From positions 6,368,001 through 6,432,000 of the forward strand of contig NC_068562.1 of NCBI RefSeq assembly GCF_022201045.2: DNA of 64,000 nt, in the 5' to 3' direction. This document shows positions 23,721-37,031 of this stretch, piece by piece. How positions within the stretch are numbered: the stretch's first letter is position 1; every line of letters begins with the position of its first letter. The DNA is from Citrus sinensis. Taxonomy: Eukaryota > Streptophyta > Magnoliopsida > Sapindales > Rutaceae. The notes below the pieces were generated by a model. It saw only the letters and a program-made list of their open reading frames with translations, was not told the DNA's origin and made no database searches. The position numbers and the translations under genes are program-made.

Positions 23721-25249
23721 ACTCGAACTCAAGACAAGTTTTTGAATAAACTGTGGAGTCTCATGTGAAAAATGGATATTATTCTATTTAAATCAACTTC
23801 GCTGGCCTTAGTATTTCTTAGTAGTTTTTTTTTTTAAATTGTTAATTCAAGTTCTTTTTAGTTGAAGCAAATTTTGATCAGTTTAGGATTGAATTTAAGT
23901 TCTAGCTTATGCTGGTTTTCTCAGTCATTGTCATGGAAGAGGACATGAAGTATGTATTGATCGTTGACTGATTTTTAGCTGGGAAAATCAATTAGACTCT
24001 GGCTATTCAATTACTGCTGTGTCTCAATGTTTGTTGACATTTATTTCTTTTTCTTTTTTTTAAGGTACAATTATTACCTGTGTTTTCTATTTCTTATTTT
24101 TGATTTATGTGTGAATACCAATGCAAATTCTCGGTAGTGAGAGAAGCAGAAACTAATGCAAATTCCTCTTATATAGAGTCTTTTCACATAAGGAGCTCTC
24201 AATTGAAAGCGTTTGGACAAACCAATATTGGGTAAAAAAAAAAAGAAATTCCATGTGATACGCATGTTAGTTAATTATAATTTGAAGTTCTAATTTAATT
24301 CAGTTAATAGCAACCATTAAATTTTCATAAAAATGAAAATAATTAATTGGATAGAATTGTGACATTCTTATATTAAACTAAGGTTTGGTCGTTTGGAGAA
24401 ACCTGGACAATCCGACGCATGGAATATAATGAGGGTATAATGTATGAAGTATTCGAAGGGTCAGACAACCTAAAGCTCGAAAAAGGAAAGAAATTCAAAA
24501 AAGAAAAGAATACTAATAATTAAAAGATTATATATATTAAGAAAAAGACAGGATCAGATCCTAGGTTTCTCTCCAAACTCCACTTGCAATAAAGACGCTA
24601 AACTTACGTGTATATATCTTCATTAAAACAGGAATTTCAAAACACCCCCATATTGAAAGAAACCCAAGGAAAAGCCTTACAAGCCTTTCCCTCTGTTTCT
24701 TCACAAAACATTAATTTTGTTCTTCACTCAATTAATGCTGGAGCAATTCGTGAATTAAGGCAAATGCACGAACCGATCTGCTCTCATTGTCTCAAACGTT
24801 TCTCCATTGATTCATCTTTTATATATCATTAATAACATACTTGGTAACGGCGACCTCATTCTTCTCATCTTCTTTCCCAGAATCATGTCACATACTGCAC
24901 CACATTTTCCAAAGACAATAAGATGAAAAATTTGTTGACTGTATGAAGATCTTTCCTTTCTTTGCAAAATTCTTTTTTGACAAGTACCCATCATTTGGGA
25001 AAGGGACGTTTCTATAAGTTTATATGTGGTGATCTCTGATCTTGGTGAGATTTTGATGACACATTTTACACGATGATGGAAAATGATCCAATATCAAATA
25101 CCCCTTTGGCTAAACTGAAGCTTGCTCTGCCATTGTCATTGTAAAATTGCTGGTTCAGAGTCTGGTTTGCCTTTAAGAGGATTACTGGATTCCATCTTGC
25201 AGAAGCTTCAATACCAAGGATCTGATTCTGACGAAACATTGAGGTTAAG
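23721..25249. other. eS30 3' flank and leader region of the glycosyltransferase
   Basis: AT-rich; no coding gene recognised. From about 24550 the DNA is richer in coding-like composition and probably forms the 5' leader of the glycosyltransferase. There are several upstream ATGs, and a possible leader-intron acceptor (TTGCAG) near 25200. Confidence 0.45.
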
Positions 25250-27926
25250 ATGCAAACAAGATTGGTGGTACCATCAGAGGAGGGGAAGGACCCTGCCTCT
25301 ACTTTTAGAACAAACCAAAGGCCTTTATCACTCAAATTTATGCAAATTTTCTTGATGTTTTTGGTTGTGGGGCTTTGTTTTTCGATCATTGGTTTGTATA
25401 CAACGAAATTTAATGCAGTCCGTAATATCATGCCCATTGCACCATCCATCATTAATGTTCGCTTGGAAGATGTAAGCGACATAAAAAGTTGGATTAAGCC
25501 TCCAACAAACCTGTTGCATAACATGAACGACACTGAATTGTTCTGGAGGGCTTCATTTGTTCCTCGAATAAAGAAGTATCCATTTAAGAGAGTACCCAAA
25601 ATTGCCTTCATGTTCTTGACAAAGGGGCCATTGCCACTGGCACCTCTTTGGGAGAAATTCTTCAAGGGGCACGAAGGGCTCTACTCTATCTATGTTCATC
25701 CTCATCCGGCTTACAATGGCAAATTTTCACCTTCTTCAGTTTTCTATAGGAGACAAATTCCGAGTCAGGTATTAAACTACCATTCTTTATATAATTGTGG
25801 CATGACTTTATACAAATAGAGATTGTTAACTACAATTACAGGGGTCTCTTTATATTGAACTTATTGTTTTTGAGAATTCTTGTACGTTTTTGGTTTATAG
25901 AGACACTTGTGGGTTGCACAGGAAATCCATTTATTAAATTTTTGAAAAAAAAATTGCCATTAAATGGGACGGCCCTTTAGAGATGGCAGCTAATTGAATC
26001 CTTCATCTTAACTGATTAATGGTTTAGATGGCAGTCCTTATTCTTGCTTTGTACTTCAGTCAACAGAAACTAATTTATGTTTGCTTTGCTTTCTGTAAAC
26101 TCTGCACGGCTAGAGATCTCCTGCATTGGTGATTTGAATTGGTTATTTGCTCTTACTAATCCAGTTCCTAGTCTAATTCTGAACAATCTTGTCTCCTTTC
26201 CTCTGTGTGCTATGCTTTTATCATCCTGATTGATTCAAAATTACTTTCCAAATTATTTGATCAACCTAAAAATGGTATTGTCCTAAATTATTCTTCCAAG
26301 GTACATTTGAACATTACGACTTGCATGCTCTGCTATCAGAAGAGACACTGCTGATTGTTATAGAGTAATTGAGGATCCGAAAGGATGAGGTGCAAAATAG
26401 GAGCTATTTCAATTTAAAATAATCACAAACATGAGGACTGGAATGTGGTATCTGTTGGCAAAGAGTCCTTATAAGAATTGTTGTGACAGTTCATCCATCC
26501 AGGGTGGATATTATTGTCTGAATGAGTAGAGAGGGAATAAATGTAGTTGAAATTATGGCAAGAAAAATTCAGTCCATTGCTTTGGCTCCTGTTCTTCAGA
26601 AAGAAAGAAAGAGTAAGTGATATGTGCAAAGAGGGATTATGTTTATTACTCAAGTAACGATCGCATTCATGTGCCTGACCTAGATATTTGTAATAAGGTT
26701 CGTTTAGTTGAGTTCTAACAATTGAGGGAAATTATGTGCATAGCATATTTTTAAAAAGCACCATCGGATATGTGCTACTTAAAATAAATTTTAAGAAATT
26801 AACACTGTCCTATTCCTTGTATCGATATCCGTACCCAAAAGCTGCTGTTTATTTGCATTCAATTTCCTATTGATGTACAATTTCTTTCATCGAGCAGCAT
26901 TTCGCCCCTCAATTGGCACTTGAATGTGTTCTTGGTATATCTTAATGAGCATAAGTGATTTTTATTCAGCTGAGGAAATTTGTTATTATGAATCATAGAA
27001 GTTTATTCCCAGTTTCTGAATTTATGCACAGTAATTATTAGTTACCTTAGAATTGCTACTCACAATGTCACAGCGCTAACATCACATTGGTGCTAAATTT
27101 CATATTTCTTTCTTTTACAAGACTAAGCCTTTCCATTGGGCATATTTTTGTTTGTGGAGTGGAATTTATATATGTTGGCAAGAGCTAATGGTTGTCCCAT
27201 TAAAATTTTGTTTCCTCAACATCCAATACGTCCATGCTCCTTTTCCATGGATATGATTATTTACATATTTGAGAATTTTATTTGCAGCCAGCTGAGTGGG
27301 GAGAGATGAGTATGTGCGAGGCTGAGAGAAGACTCCTGGCTAACGCATTGCTTGATGTTTCCAATGAATGGTTTATCCTCCTCTCTGAGTCTTGCGTTCC
27401 TCTCCACAACTTCAGCATTGTTTATTATTACATATCAAAATCCCGATACAGTTTTATGGAATCATATGACGATCCTGGACCCTATGGAAGAGGGCGCTAT
27501 AATGGAAACATGGAACCTGAAGTCACCCTTTCCCAGTGGCGTAAAGGCTCGCAGTGGTTTGAAATTAATCGGAGGCTTGCAGTTGACATAATCGAAGACA
27601 CCAGCTACTATCCTAAGTTCAGAGATTTCTGCAAACCAGGATGTTACGTGGATGAACATTACTTCCCCACAATGCTGACCATACATTTTTCACGTCTTCT
27701 TGCGAACCGAACCCTTACTTGGACGGACTGGTCAAGGGGCGGTGCTCATCCCGCTACGTATGGTGGGGCTGACATAAGCGAGGAATTTTTCAGGAAGATT
27801 ACTGCAAGTTCGCAGTGCTACTACAATAAGCAGGTGACTTCATTTTGTTATCTTTTTGCAAGGAAGTTTGCTCCAAGTGCTTTGGGTCCTTTGTTAGAAT
27901 TGTCTCTCTCAGCTTTTGGGTTTTGA
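25250..27926 (+). CDS. GT14 / DUF266 core-2/I-branching-like glycosyltransferase
   Basis: Two exons, 25250-25768 and 27288-27926, with a 1.5-kb intron; 385 residues, typical of the family. A short cytoplasmic tail is followed by one hydrophobic membrane anchor (about 31-52, [17 protein letters not shown]), giving a type II Golgi topology. The GT14 catalytic region starts at [20 protein letters not shown] and continues with [82 protein letters not shown] and a C-terminal [13 protein letters not shown]. These are the conserved blocks of plant DUF266 proteins. Some GT14 members add glucuronic acid to arabinogalactan proteins; the acceptor of this one is unknown. The last part reads straight to the stop without a third exon. 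Confidence 0.93.
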
Positions 27927-28770
27927 CAAGGGCTTGGCCACTGAGATGCACACTTAGACAAATGCTAACTGGAACATGGGAGTTTTGTTACTGCTAACCC
28001 AGTCTCCATTATATGAGTTTCATCCATCTTTACCTTGCCTTTACAGGTTTTTTCAATATCACTCAATTTGAAGAATATTAGATTCTAAATTAGGCATGCT
28101 AGACAGCTCCGTCTAATGATTGATATACCATGTTGTCTAGTACCGGTCAATCAAATGTAATGTTACTGTAACATACATATAAAGTTGCGTACCACCATCC
28201 GTTTTGATGATATGTCTTATTATCTCCCAATAAGATTCTCATGTAAGGTAACCTTTTCATTTCTCTCCAAGATTTGGAGATAGTTGTGCTTAACTTGAGT
28301 GGCTACAAATTTTTTTTCATAGCAATTTTTGAATGGCCTTCAATCTTTGATTCTCCATTAAACTCATAGAAAGAGTTAATTAGTTACCTTCTTGTGATCA
28401 CCATTCCAAATCAAAATTCTCAGGTGAGATGGTAAGGCTTCAATGCACTGGACAGGACAGGGATGAAAAAGAGTATCTACAATATATAGCATAATAATTT
28501 ACCTCAAGTTAAATGGTAAATAATATATACATAATATTTCTGCAATATCACATAACTCCTAGGAAATCCGATAGAAATGTTATTCGCAATGCCTTAACGA
28601 TTTCCAAAATTATTTTGTCTTGATACATTGACGAATGTTAACTTATTTCCCACCTAACTGAAAATCAATAAGATGTTCTTCCTTGAATCAAACTTGTATA
28701 ACAGGACATTCTGGTAACATTTACACCAGTACTGGATTCCATAGTCATTGATAAGCAAGTCAACAGTACC
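27927..28770. other. Intergenic between convergent glycosyltransferase and amidohydrolase genes
   Basis: AT-rich and non-coding. It must contain both 3' untranslated regions. No repeat or gene recognised. Confidence 0.5.
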
Positions 28771-31700
28771 TTACAGTTCATCGCGGTAGTTTCCCTCTGG
28801 CAAAGAAATTTCTGGTCCAAACTCAAGAAGATACCTTAAAGCAAGTGATGCATGAAGTGCGGCTCCATAAGGAAGTGCATCTTCATTGAGTGTGAAGTAG
28901 GGGGAGTGTGTAGATTCAACCTTCCCAAGTGTCTCATTCTTCATCCCTAGGAAGAAGAAGTATCCAGGCATTACTTCTTGGTAAAATGAGAAATCTTCAG
29001 ATCCCATCACTGGTGCCATAACCTTAACTTTTTGAGTATCAAGCATATCTCCAGCAACAGTTTGGAAGTACTTGTGCAAATCGTTATTGTTTATGGTGGG
29101 AGGGAAAAAGGGTTTCTCTTTTGACAGGAAATCAACAGTTGCACTGCATCTCTGTACTGCAGCTTGCCCAATGATAACCTGCAGCAAAGTAAACAGAGTC
29201 TTGAAAAATAAAAAGGAGAGAATTTTGATTAAAAATAAAAACTTTCCATTGTCGTGGATCTTTTCTTTTCTTTTTTATGCTTTTCCTCATCTGAATAGCA
29301 CTCGCATTACCAGTTAGATCCATGATCAACCATTCCATTCCATTCTTTTGAGGAAGCTACTAGGTCCATATCAACAGGCAATTGATTTATCATAGTCCAT
29401 TCAGAAGTTCAGGGATAATAGAGGTAGTGACATCATTTTGAATGGTTAAAGTACTATCTCAGTTATCATGTTAGAAAATTATAAACCACATTTGTTATGG
29501 TTGCAAAAAATGCCAACTATTTGCATAAAGTTACTTCATGGTGTTTGGTCAATTTATGAATGATCATTTACATTAAGTTATTTAACTGTCATACCTCCTC
29601 AATACGTTGCTTTAGTTGCGTGAAGCTTTCCTTTGAAAAGGCCCGGAAAGTGCCTCCAATTAATACTGAATCTGGAATGACATTGAATGCACCACCTCCT
29701 TGAAATTTTGCAACTGTCACGACCTACAAATGAATGCCCAGAGTTAAAGTACAGTGGACTCAGAACAATATCACAATTTGAAGACATGTTCCATCAAATT
29801 AATTTGACTGTCAACAGTTACATCCTCCACAGTAACAGAGGTCAAAACAGAAGTATTCGACCAAAGTTAAATAAAGAAATCATAATGATGACTCTCCTCT
29901 CGTCTCCTCTTCAAGGGCAGAGCACCTAAGATCCCCCTGAACCTTCACAAGAACCTCAATGTCTATTGATCACGTAATGGTGTACTCTCCTTGCAGAGTT
30001 CCTAATCCCTAGCACATCAATTACTTTATGTGTGCCATGTTCTGCCCCTTGGAAAAGGGGATCAAGTTTTACTATGTATAAGAAACATTGCCTACTCTGA
30101 CAAAACCACCAAGTATCAATCAATTAAAAAAGGGACACCATTCAAAGGCAGAAAAGATTTTATTGAATTATAGCTGCCTGCACTCACAAGAAGAAAGTAT
30201 TCCAAATACATTGAAGAACTTTAAAACACACAGGAAAGGCAAGGAAAAAACATAAGAAACAGTTGATGGAATTTACCTGTGAATCAAGTGGATCAGCTTC
30301 ACGAGAAACAAGATGTTGTAAACTAACAATCACATTAGAAGCTGCCAATATTGGATCTATTGAATGCTGAGGAATGGCCGCATGACCTCCTTTTCCACCT
30401 ATTACTGCTTCAAAGAAGCCACTCCCAGCTAACAGAGGACCAGGTCTTGAAGCTACTTCACCTATGGGTAAGTTAGGGTCGACATGTAACCCAAATATGG
30501 CATTAACTTTTTCCAGGACTCCTGCTTCGAGCACTTTGTGGGCTCCTCCACCTCCTTCTTCGGCTGGTTGGAAAACCAGAACAACTGTACCCTAGTGAAA
30601 CAAGCAAAAAAAGATCAATCTCAGGCATACACAAGTCTCTGTGTGTGAGTATTATGAAGAACTTATCTTCAATAAGTTAAATGCCACTCATTCTTACTCA
30701 AAATGATAACGAAGGTAATACTAATACCAATAAAAAATGTAAAACTAATAATTGTTCAGAAATTATCATTTGAGAAGAGGAAGCTGAAACATAAACTTGA
30801 GATTTTTTTATACTTGTATTTACTCACACTATAGGTGTAAAAGTTTTAATTGAAGCACTCAACTCCATTTACAGGCAATGTTTCAGATTGGCACTTTCAA
30901 AACTTGACCTATACGAGGAAGAGTACATGTTTCCTCAACATTATCGTGAAGATTAGCTTGACTCAACCCACTAACAATAGTCTAAAATCCATACACTCCA
31001 TTGGGAGAAGCATCAAACATCTTTATTCTTGAAATATCACTAGCATGGCTCGATAATTGGCTTTCTAAATGGCATCCCCTTTTCTTGACTATTATTGATA
31101 TCAGCTTTTGAAATAATTATTAGAACAATCTAATAGGAAAATACAGAATTCACTGAATTAGCCATTATAGTCTACACAAAATTACCAATATACCATTGTT
31201 TATCTAGTTACTGTTGTTGCATAACATACAACATATGTTTATAAACTATACCCATAACCTAGTTTCCCGAGTAGAAGATGACATGTGTGAATAAAGCAAC
31301 AAACCTTTAACTCCTCACGGTGCTCTTGAAGAATTTTTGCTGCACCTAGAAGCATGGTGACATGGCCATCATGCCCACAGGCATGCATTTTCCCAGGAAT
31401 TTTACTCTTGTACTCCCACTCAACCATTTCCTACAAAATCCAATTGCCCCATCAATCCAGTTCTCAATAACGTTCTTTTTTCAACCCAAGGGGGTAAAAG
31501 ATTGAAAATGAAATGAAAACATACCGATCTGTTATCACCATCAAAGCTATCTAAAATTTGTAAATTAAAAGAAACCAAAATCAATCAAATTTTTTATGCT
31601 GTGCTCTACTTCAACTTATCTCATTCAACAGCATAAGCCAATCATGCAATTAATAACTAAACAGCATACGAAGAGCATAAAAGAGATACAAATTCAAGTG

Positions 31701-32193
31701 ATCAAACAATCTGGCAATAAACTGAAGTCAACCAAAAAAATAAACATTTTTATAAAACAATCAGCTAATTTAACAAACATGGGCTATAAATAAATAAATG
31801 ATGAGAAAATTTTCAAACCTGCAGAGGAAGAGAATCCATATCTGCTCTCAATGCAACAAAAGGAGGCTCACCAGTCCCAATAAAACCAACAACACCAGTT
31901 ACTGCTACCGGGTGTTTGTATTTAATACCCATTTTATCCAATTCTGATCTAATAAGCTGACTAGTCTCAAATTCCTGATAGCCCAGTTCTGGATTCTGAT
32001 GTATTTTTCTCCTGATACCAATCATCCAGCCAACAAGCTCTTGTCTTTTTGCAAAATTAAGCAACTTTTTTGGAATATCCGATAACCCATTTGAGCTTGA
32101 AGAGCCATACGAGAATCTAACAGGACATGGATTGAGCAAATGAAGAACAAAAACTACGAAGACCCACTTCGAGAAACTCATGGCTCCACCCAT
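28771..32193 (-). CDS. IAA-amino acid hydrolase ILR1-like (M20 amidohydrolase), ER-retained
   Basis: Five exons (minus): 31819-32193, 31305-31430, 30277-30591, 29595-29723 and 28771-29178, all joined in phase 0; about 450 residues. A signal peptide (about 1-28, [18 protein letters not shown]) leads into the M20 fold: [28 protein letters not shown], the metal site [32 protein letters not shown], then the dimerisation domain and [12 protein letters not shown]. The metal-binding Cys, His and Glu residues of plant auxin amidohydrolases are present. The protein ends in RDEL, a plausible HDEL/KDEL-type retrieval signal. The family frees indole-3-acetic acid (or jasmonate) from amino-acid conjugates in the ER. 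The conjugate preference cannot be told. The first in-frame ATG (MGGAMSF) is used; a second lies four codons in. No lesion. Confidence 0.94.
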
Positions 32194-35100
32194 AAGTTTC
32201 GATTTCCAAGAACAAAATGAGGAATAAGCAACTTCAGACCCTATTATGCGTTGAAGTTGATTTCTTTAATAAATAGGTTTTTCGAATAATTTAAGGAGAA
32301 TAAAAAATTTAGCATGTGGTCTCAGCAAAGAGACGCTCGTCTTTTGCAGTATCTATCAAGAGTGGTTACGGTTCAAACTGGATTCTCATTTGCTGACTTA
32401 CACAGCATCACCCAAACGCGGCTTCTCATTTGAAGCGCCGTTTGTTTAAATAATATTTTTTAAATGAGATTATTGAGACAGTTTTATTTAAAGAGTATTT
32501 TATAATTTTTAATTTAGTATTATATTATTTTTTATTTTAATATTGAAAAGTATTGTAATTATTAAAATAATTAAAATTATTTTTATTCTAATTTTTTTTT
32601 AAGAAATTATTTATTTTTTCACACTATTATTGGAAGAGTCTTGGATGGTATTCTTGCACGTGCCGATTTCTCATTTTTCATATTTTTCAGATTTGGCAAA
32701 TAATTTTTCACGTGCTGTAATGGGACAATTGTGGAAAATAGCTAATATAGGGTAATCTATAAAAATAACTTAACATTTTTCTTACTCTAATAACTTAAAA
32801 TATTTTATTCGTATATAAATAAATGCACCTGAGTAATTAGTTATGTTACACATATGGACAACTAAATATTAACGAACAACAGACAACCAATAATCAACAA
32901 GTAAATAATAATTTAGATGTCGATCTTTATCCGCCACAATAAATTTACTGACATGTATTCACATCAAAAATATTATTTTATTATTGAAGTAAGGAAACTG
33001 AGAAGTTAGTTGTTTTCATAAATAATCACCCTTATTTTTCTTTATAAATCTCCCTTATTATATTTGTCTGCACGTTTGGGTTCGAAGAGGTATGATATAG
33101 ACTACCCTAATTAAATTTTTATATGAATTATGTTTCTTTAGGAGAGGTATAAATTTGTCGGCACGTTTGCTTATGTCTTTTTCAATCCAACATCAATTAG
33201 TAGAAGTAGCAAATATGGAATTGAAAAGGGTTTGTGAATTTTTATTAAATAAGGAAGAGAATGTACATAGCACATGAACCCTTTCTTTTTATAAATTTTG
33301 TTATAACACAATAAAATAATCTAGGGCTCATAATAGTCCAAAACCTCTCACGTTAATAAGAATATTATTTGATTAATTTCAGGGTTGGCTAGCTTCTGGG
33401 GTCCGGGCCCAACTGGCCAAGTAGCTTCTTTCTTTTCTTTTTTTTTAGTTAATCTAACATTATCTTTATTTTCACATGTGATTATTTATATTAAAAACAA
33501 ATTATATAGAATAATCATGCAGATAAAATATCAATAGCAGCCCCATATGCATGGCTAGCTTCTTCCAGGAGATAAAATAAATAATCACTAGTATCAGAAG
33601 TAGTGCTGTCAACAATCTCAAAAGCCTAGCTTCAGATGGCGCGATTTCATCAACTCCGGTGGCCCCAGTCTCCGCATCATCTTCGCAGCTAGGGGTGTTT
33701 AGAATTCAATCTGATCCACTCAATCTATTCGATCCGTATAAATCCAATCCGTGGATTGAATATGAATTGAAAATTTAAAAATCCGTAGTCGATGAATTGG
33801 ATATGGATTTGCTTCTGTAAATCCGTAGAAATTCGTGAATCCACAAAAAAAAATATATATATATATATAATTAAAAAATTATAAATATAACATGACATTA
33901 CATAGTTACATAAGCACTATAACATATCTTAGCCATTACCCAATAATAATATAAAATGAAAAAGAATTAAATAATCAAATATACAAATATAACTTGTAAA
34001 AATTATAAAAAAATAAAAGCAAAGTCACACGCACTAGCAAAAACAGAGTAACATAACGTCAAGTCACCAACAATTTGTAAAGTCACCCAAAAGCAAAGTA
34101 ACATGACGCCAAGGCACCAACAATTTACAAACAAAAAACCTTAAGTTTTTCCGCCGTCACACGCACTAGCAACACTCAATACTGGTTGGATACACTCTCG
34201 ATGCGGATTTGAAGGACATCGGCCATGCGATTCCGGCGAGAGCAAGCTATCTTCTTTCCCAATTCCATCGAGCCACTTCACATTCACTGGTTCTAGCTGA
34301 ACAATTTCACTATCACAACCTTCAAGATCACCACCCATACGGCTTCTCCTGAATCCTGATTCACCCGTACAACGAGGGCCAGCATGCACATGATCATTAT
34401 GCCTCACTGGAGTGGAATTCTCAGAACCTTCAGATATCAACTGATTTTCTCCAAATCAGCATTGAACTGAAGCATGCGGATATATATTGTCGTTTTAGTT
34501 TTCTTTAATTTGGAACTTGTACACAAATGAATTTTAATTGTTAGACATATGTGTGTATAAACAATATCAGTGATTATATGTGAAGGAGAATAAAGAAACT
34601 TGTTAGTTTATAAAATCTGTATGTGAAAGAAGTTATTAAACTTATTAAGTATATACCACTAGCATAGTTTCTTAATTAATTCTATGTGACAGAAGTTAAA
34701 TCTAAACATTGCTTTGAAGGCCAAAGTTCAATTAATTCTTAAGGTCTGGTCATCTACGTGTAGCTAAAACACCAAATTATGACTTGGCGCATCAGGAGAG
34801 TTTCAAAGCGTGCATGTGACGCTAGCCGGCCAGATCATAATCATATATGCTACAAAGTTACCCCTTCGTTCAGGAATTTTGATTTTTCTCATGAACCTTT
34901 TTTTAGAAATAAAGAACATTATTCCCGTATACAAGTCAATTGGAATGTTTGATACTGTTTCAGTGTTCATCAAGTTTGTCTTCGGGGCCAACTGGCAGAG
35001 AGAAATCGTTTCAGGAATCTTGAGTCACCAAATACTATCACTTGAAGGGATAGTGATACATTTGGAATCAGATGCAGCTTCAGCTTCACAACCTCTTGTT

Positions 35101-35198
35101 GCCTATAGTAATTAACTATATAGCTTCACTTTCTCGCACAAATCAATACCCTTTCTCCATATCACAGCTTTGCTTCTTCAGTAGTTTCCTCTCCATTT
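32194..35198. other. 3.0-kb AT-rich intergenic region
   Basis: No gene recognised. About 33692 begins TAGGGGTGTTTAGAATTC followed by several ATCC/GGAT-rich near-repeats to about 33840, resembling one end of an hAT-type element; the other end was not found. A 99-codon minus-strand frame at 34141-34440 and a 101-codon plus-strand frame at 34810-35115 show no family I know and are not called genes. The right part is presumably the lectin promoter. Confidence 0.45.
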
Positions 35199-36158
35199 AT
35201 GGTATGATATACGCAACTTTAGTATATTTTGTTATTTTAGTTTAATTTTATATTAATGCTGGGTTTAAATTTTTGCTTATTCTCAATGATTTTCCTTATA
35301 AACACATTCCAATAAAACCCCCTCCCCCAACCGTTTACGTTTTTTTTTTTTTTTCTAATAATTGGATGAAGCATGACTTGGTGATTTAGTGTCTACAGCT
35401 GAAACTAAAATTGTCCCAATACTGTAAACGTGGAGCTCTTTTGAGTAATTGTTAATATTATTGTAGGAAGGTGGCAAGGATCATGCTAGTGGGCAAAAGA
35501 AGAGTATAGTAATTGGACCATGGGGAGGAAATGGAGGAACCAGTTGGGATGATGGCATCTACCATGGGGTGAGAGAGATCACCCTTGCTTATGACCGTTG
35601 TATTGACTCGATACGGGTGGTGTACGATAAGAAGGGCAACCCTGTCACAGCAGAAAAACATGGAGGAGTCGGAGGCAATCGGACAGCTGAGGTTTGCTCA
35701 ATTCCTACTCTATTGTCCTTCCCCGTCTAGTTTATTTTTCTTCTTGATATGGGAACTTTTTGATCCTTAAAACAACTTGCTCGCCTGCGCTGTAAATTTT
35801 CATTCAATTTCAGATAAAGCTTCGATTCCCAGAAGAATTCTTGATCAGTGTTAGCGGCCACTACTGTCCTGTCGTCTATGGTGGCAGCCCTGTGATCAGA
35901 TCCCTAACATTTAAGAGCAACAAAAGAACCTTCGGTCCTTTCGGAGTTGAAGAAGGAACCCCATTTACTTTCTCAATGGATGGAGGACTGGTTGTTGGTT
36001 TTAAGGGAAGGAGTGGCTGGTATGTCGATGCAATCGGTTTCTATTTGTCTAAGAAACAATCATCAAAGCTCCTTCAAAGGGTCCAAAAAGGGCTTCAAAG
36101 GCTTGCAAGCACAACTGCGAAGTCGTCTGCCACCAAGGATGGTGGAAAAGCCCATTAG
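35199..36158 (+). CDS. Jacalin-related lectin (mannose-binding type)
   Basis: Proposed exons are 35199-35201 (start codon only), 35467-35691 and 35814-36158, total 190 residues. The single jacalin beta-prism domain reads GPWGGNGGTSWDDGIYHGV, ITLAYDRCIDSIRVVYD, GVGGNRTAEIKL and EFLISVSGHYCPVV. It ends with the sugar-binding loop GRSGWYVDAIGFYL (GxxxxxxD-type loop at about 150-165). A basic Ser/Lys-rich tail of about 25 residues follows. No signal peptide is seen, which fits the cytosolic/nuclear class. The tiny first exon is inferred because exon 2 opens in phase 0 with EGGKDHAS and has no ATG of its own at its start. Such an ATG/GT arrangement is the least certain part. Members bind mannose or glucose glycans and often respond to stress. 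Confidence 0.88.
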
Positions 36159-37031
36159 ATAGAGGCTAATACCTCGACAATAAAGTTGATACTGCTGATG
36201 TATTATTACGAACAAATACTTAGAATTATGAGCGCTCCTGCTAGAGTTTTATGTATTGGGTCCTCGAATTTTCTTAACATATCACGTCTTCATTACAGAG
36301 TCCATCTTCATCAATCATTATGTCACTGTTAGGATAACCATTCAAATCCCTACAAATACATGAATAAGGATCAAAAGATCTTTTAAACCAAACACGGGTA
36401 ACTTAATTTTCAAACTGTATTAAACCTCGGCCATCAGTGAAAGAAATCATATGTACTTGCCTACTTGATATCCATGCAAATCCAAGATACAGTTGATTGA
36501 TCTAGAATTGGGAATTTTGAGCTTCTAAAACTCTGCATAAATACTCTAATTTCTCTATTTAAAGACAAAGGAATTAATAAGTTCTTACCAGGTTAAATTT
36601 TCAACTGCATGCACAGCACTAAGAGCATGCTATCGTCGAACAAGACAGACATTTATAAACATCAGTATCAAGTCTATCTCAGCGGCCTTAATTCAATTAA
36701 AGAACCTGAAGTTGATTCGCTCAAATCTACAGAAAGAGCTTCACTGCTATGACAAAAACCAAGACAGACAGACCCTTGAACACCAGCATGCTGTGATCCT
36801 GTGGATAGGAGGGATAATACAAGGAAAAAAAAAATTGTTAACAACATAGACAATGTACAGGATATCAAATAACCGGCATCGGCATCCATAGGCACCAACC
36901 ATAAGGTGTACATAAAATCACAAATCGAAATTCAGTCAAATTTACAAATAGTAAGTTTTATCCAACTTTTAACATGATCCTGGAGACCATATATATGACT
37001 ACACATCAAATATGAATGAGCCAACTCTAGA
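36159..37031. other. Intergenic between lectin and CHMP1 3' ends
   Basis: Convergent 3' ends. Non-coding, moderately AT-rich. A purine/pyrimidine-mixed stretch near 36670-36900 is probably the CHMP1 3' untranslated region. Nothing else seen. Confidence 0.5.

Noticed and set aside
25066-25665. 199-codon minus-strand open frame
   Set aside because: It is the antisense shadow of glycosyltransferase exon 1, which has a clear family match on the plus strand.
34141-34440. 99-codon minus-strand frame
   Set aside because: No recognisable domain, no supporting exons, and it lies near repeat-like DNA.
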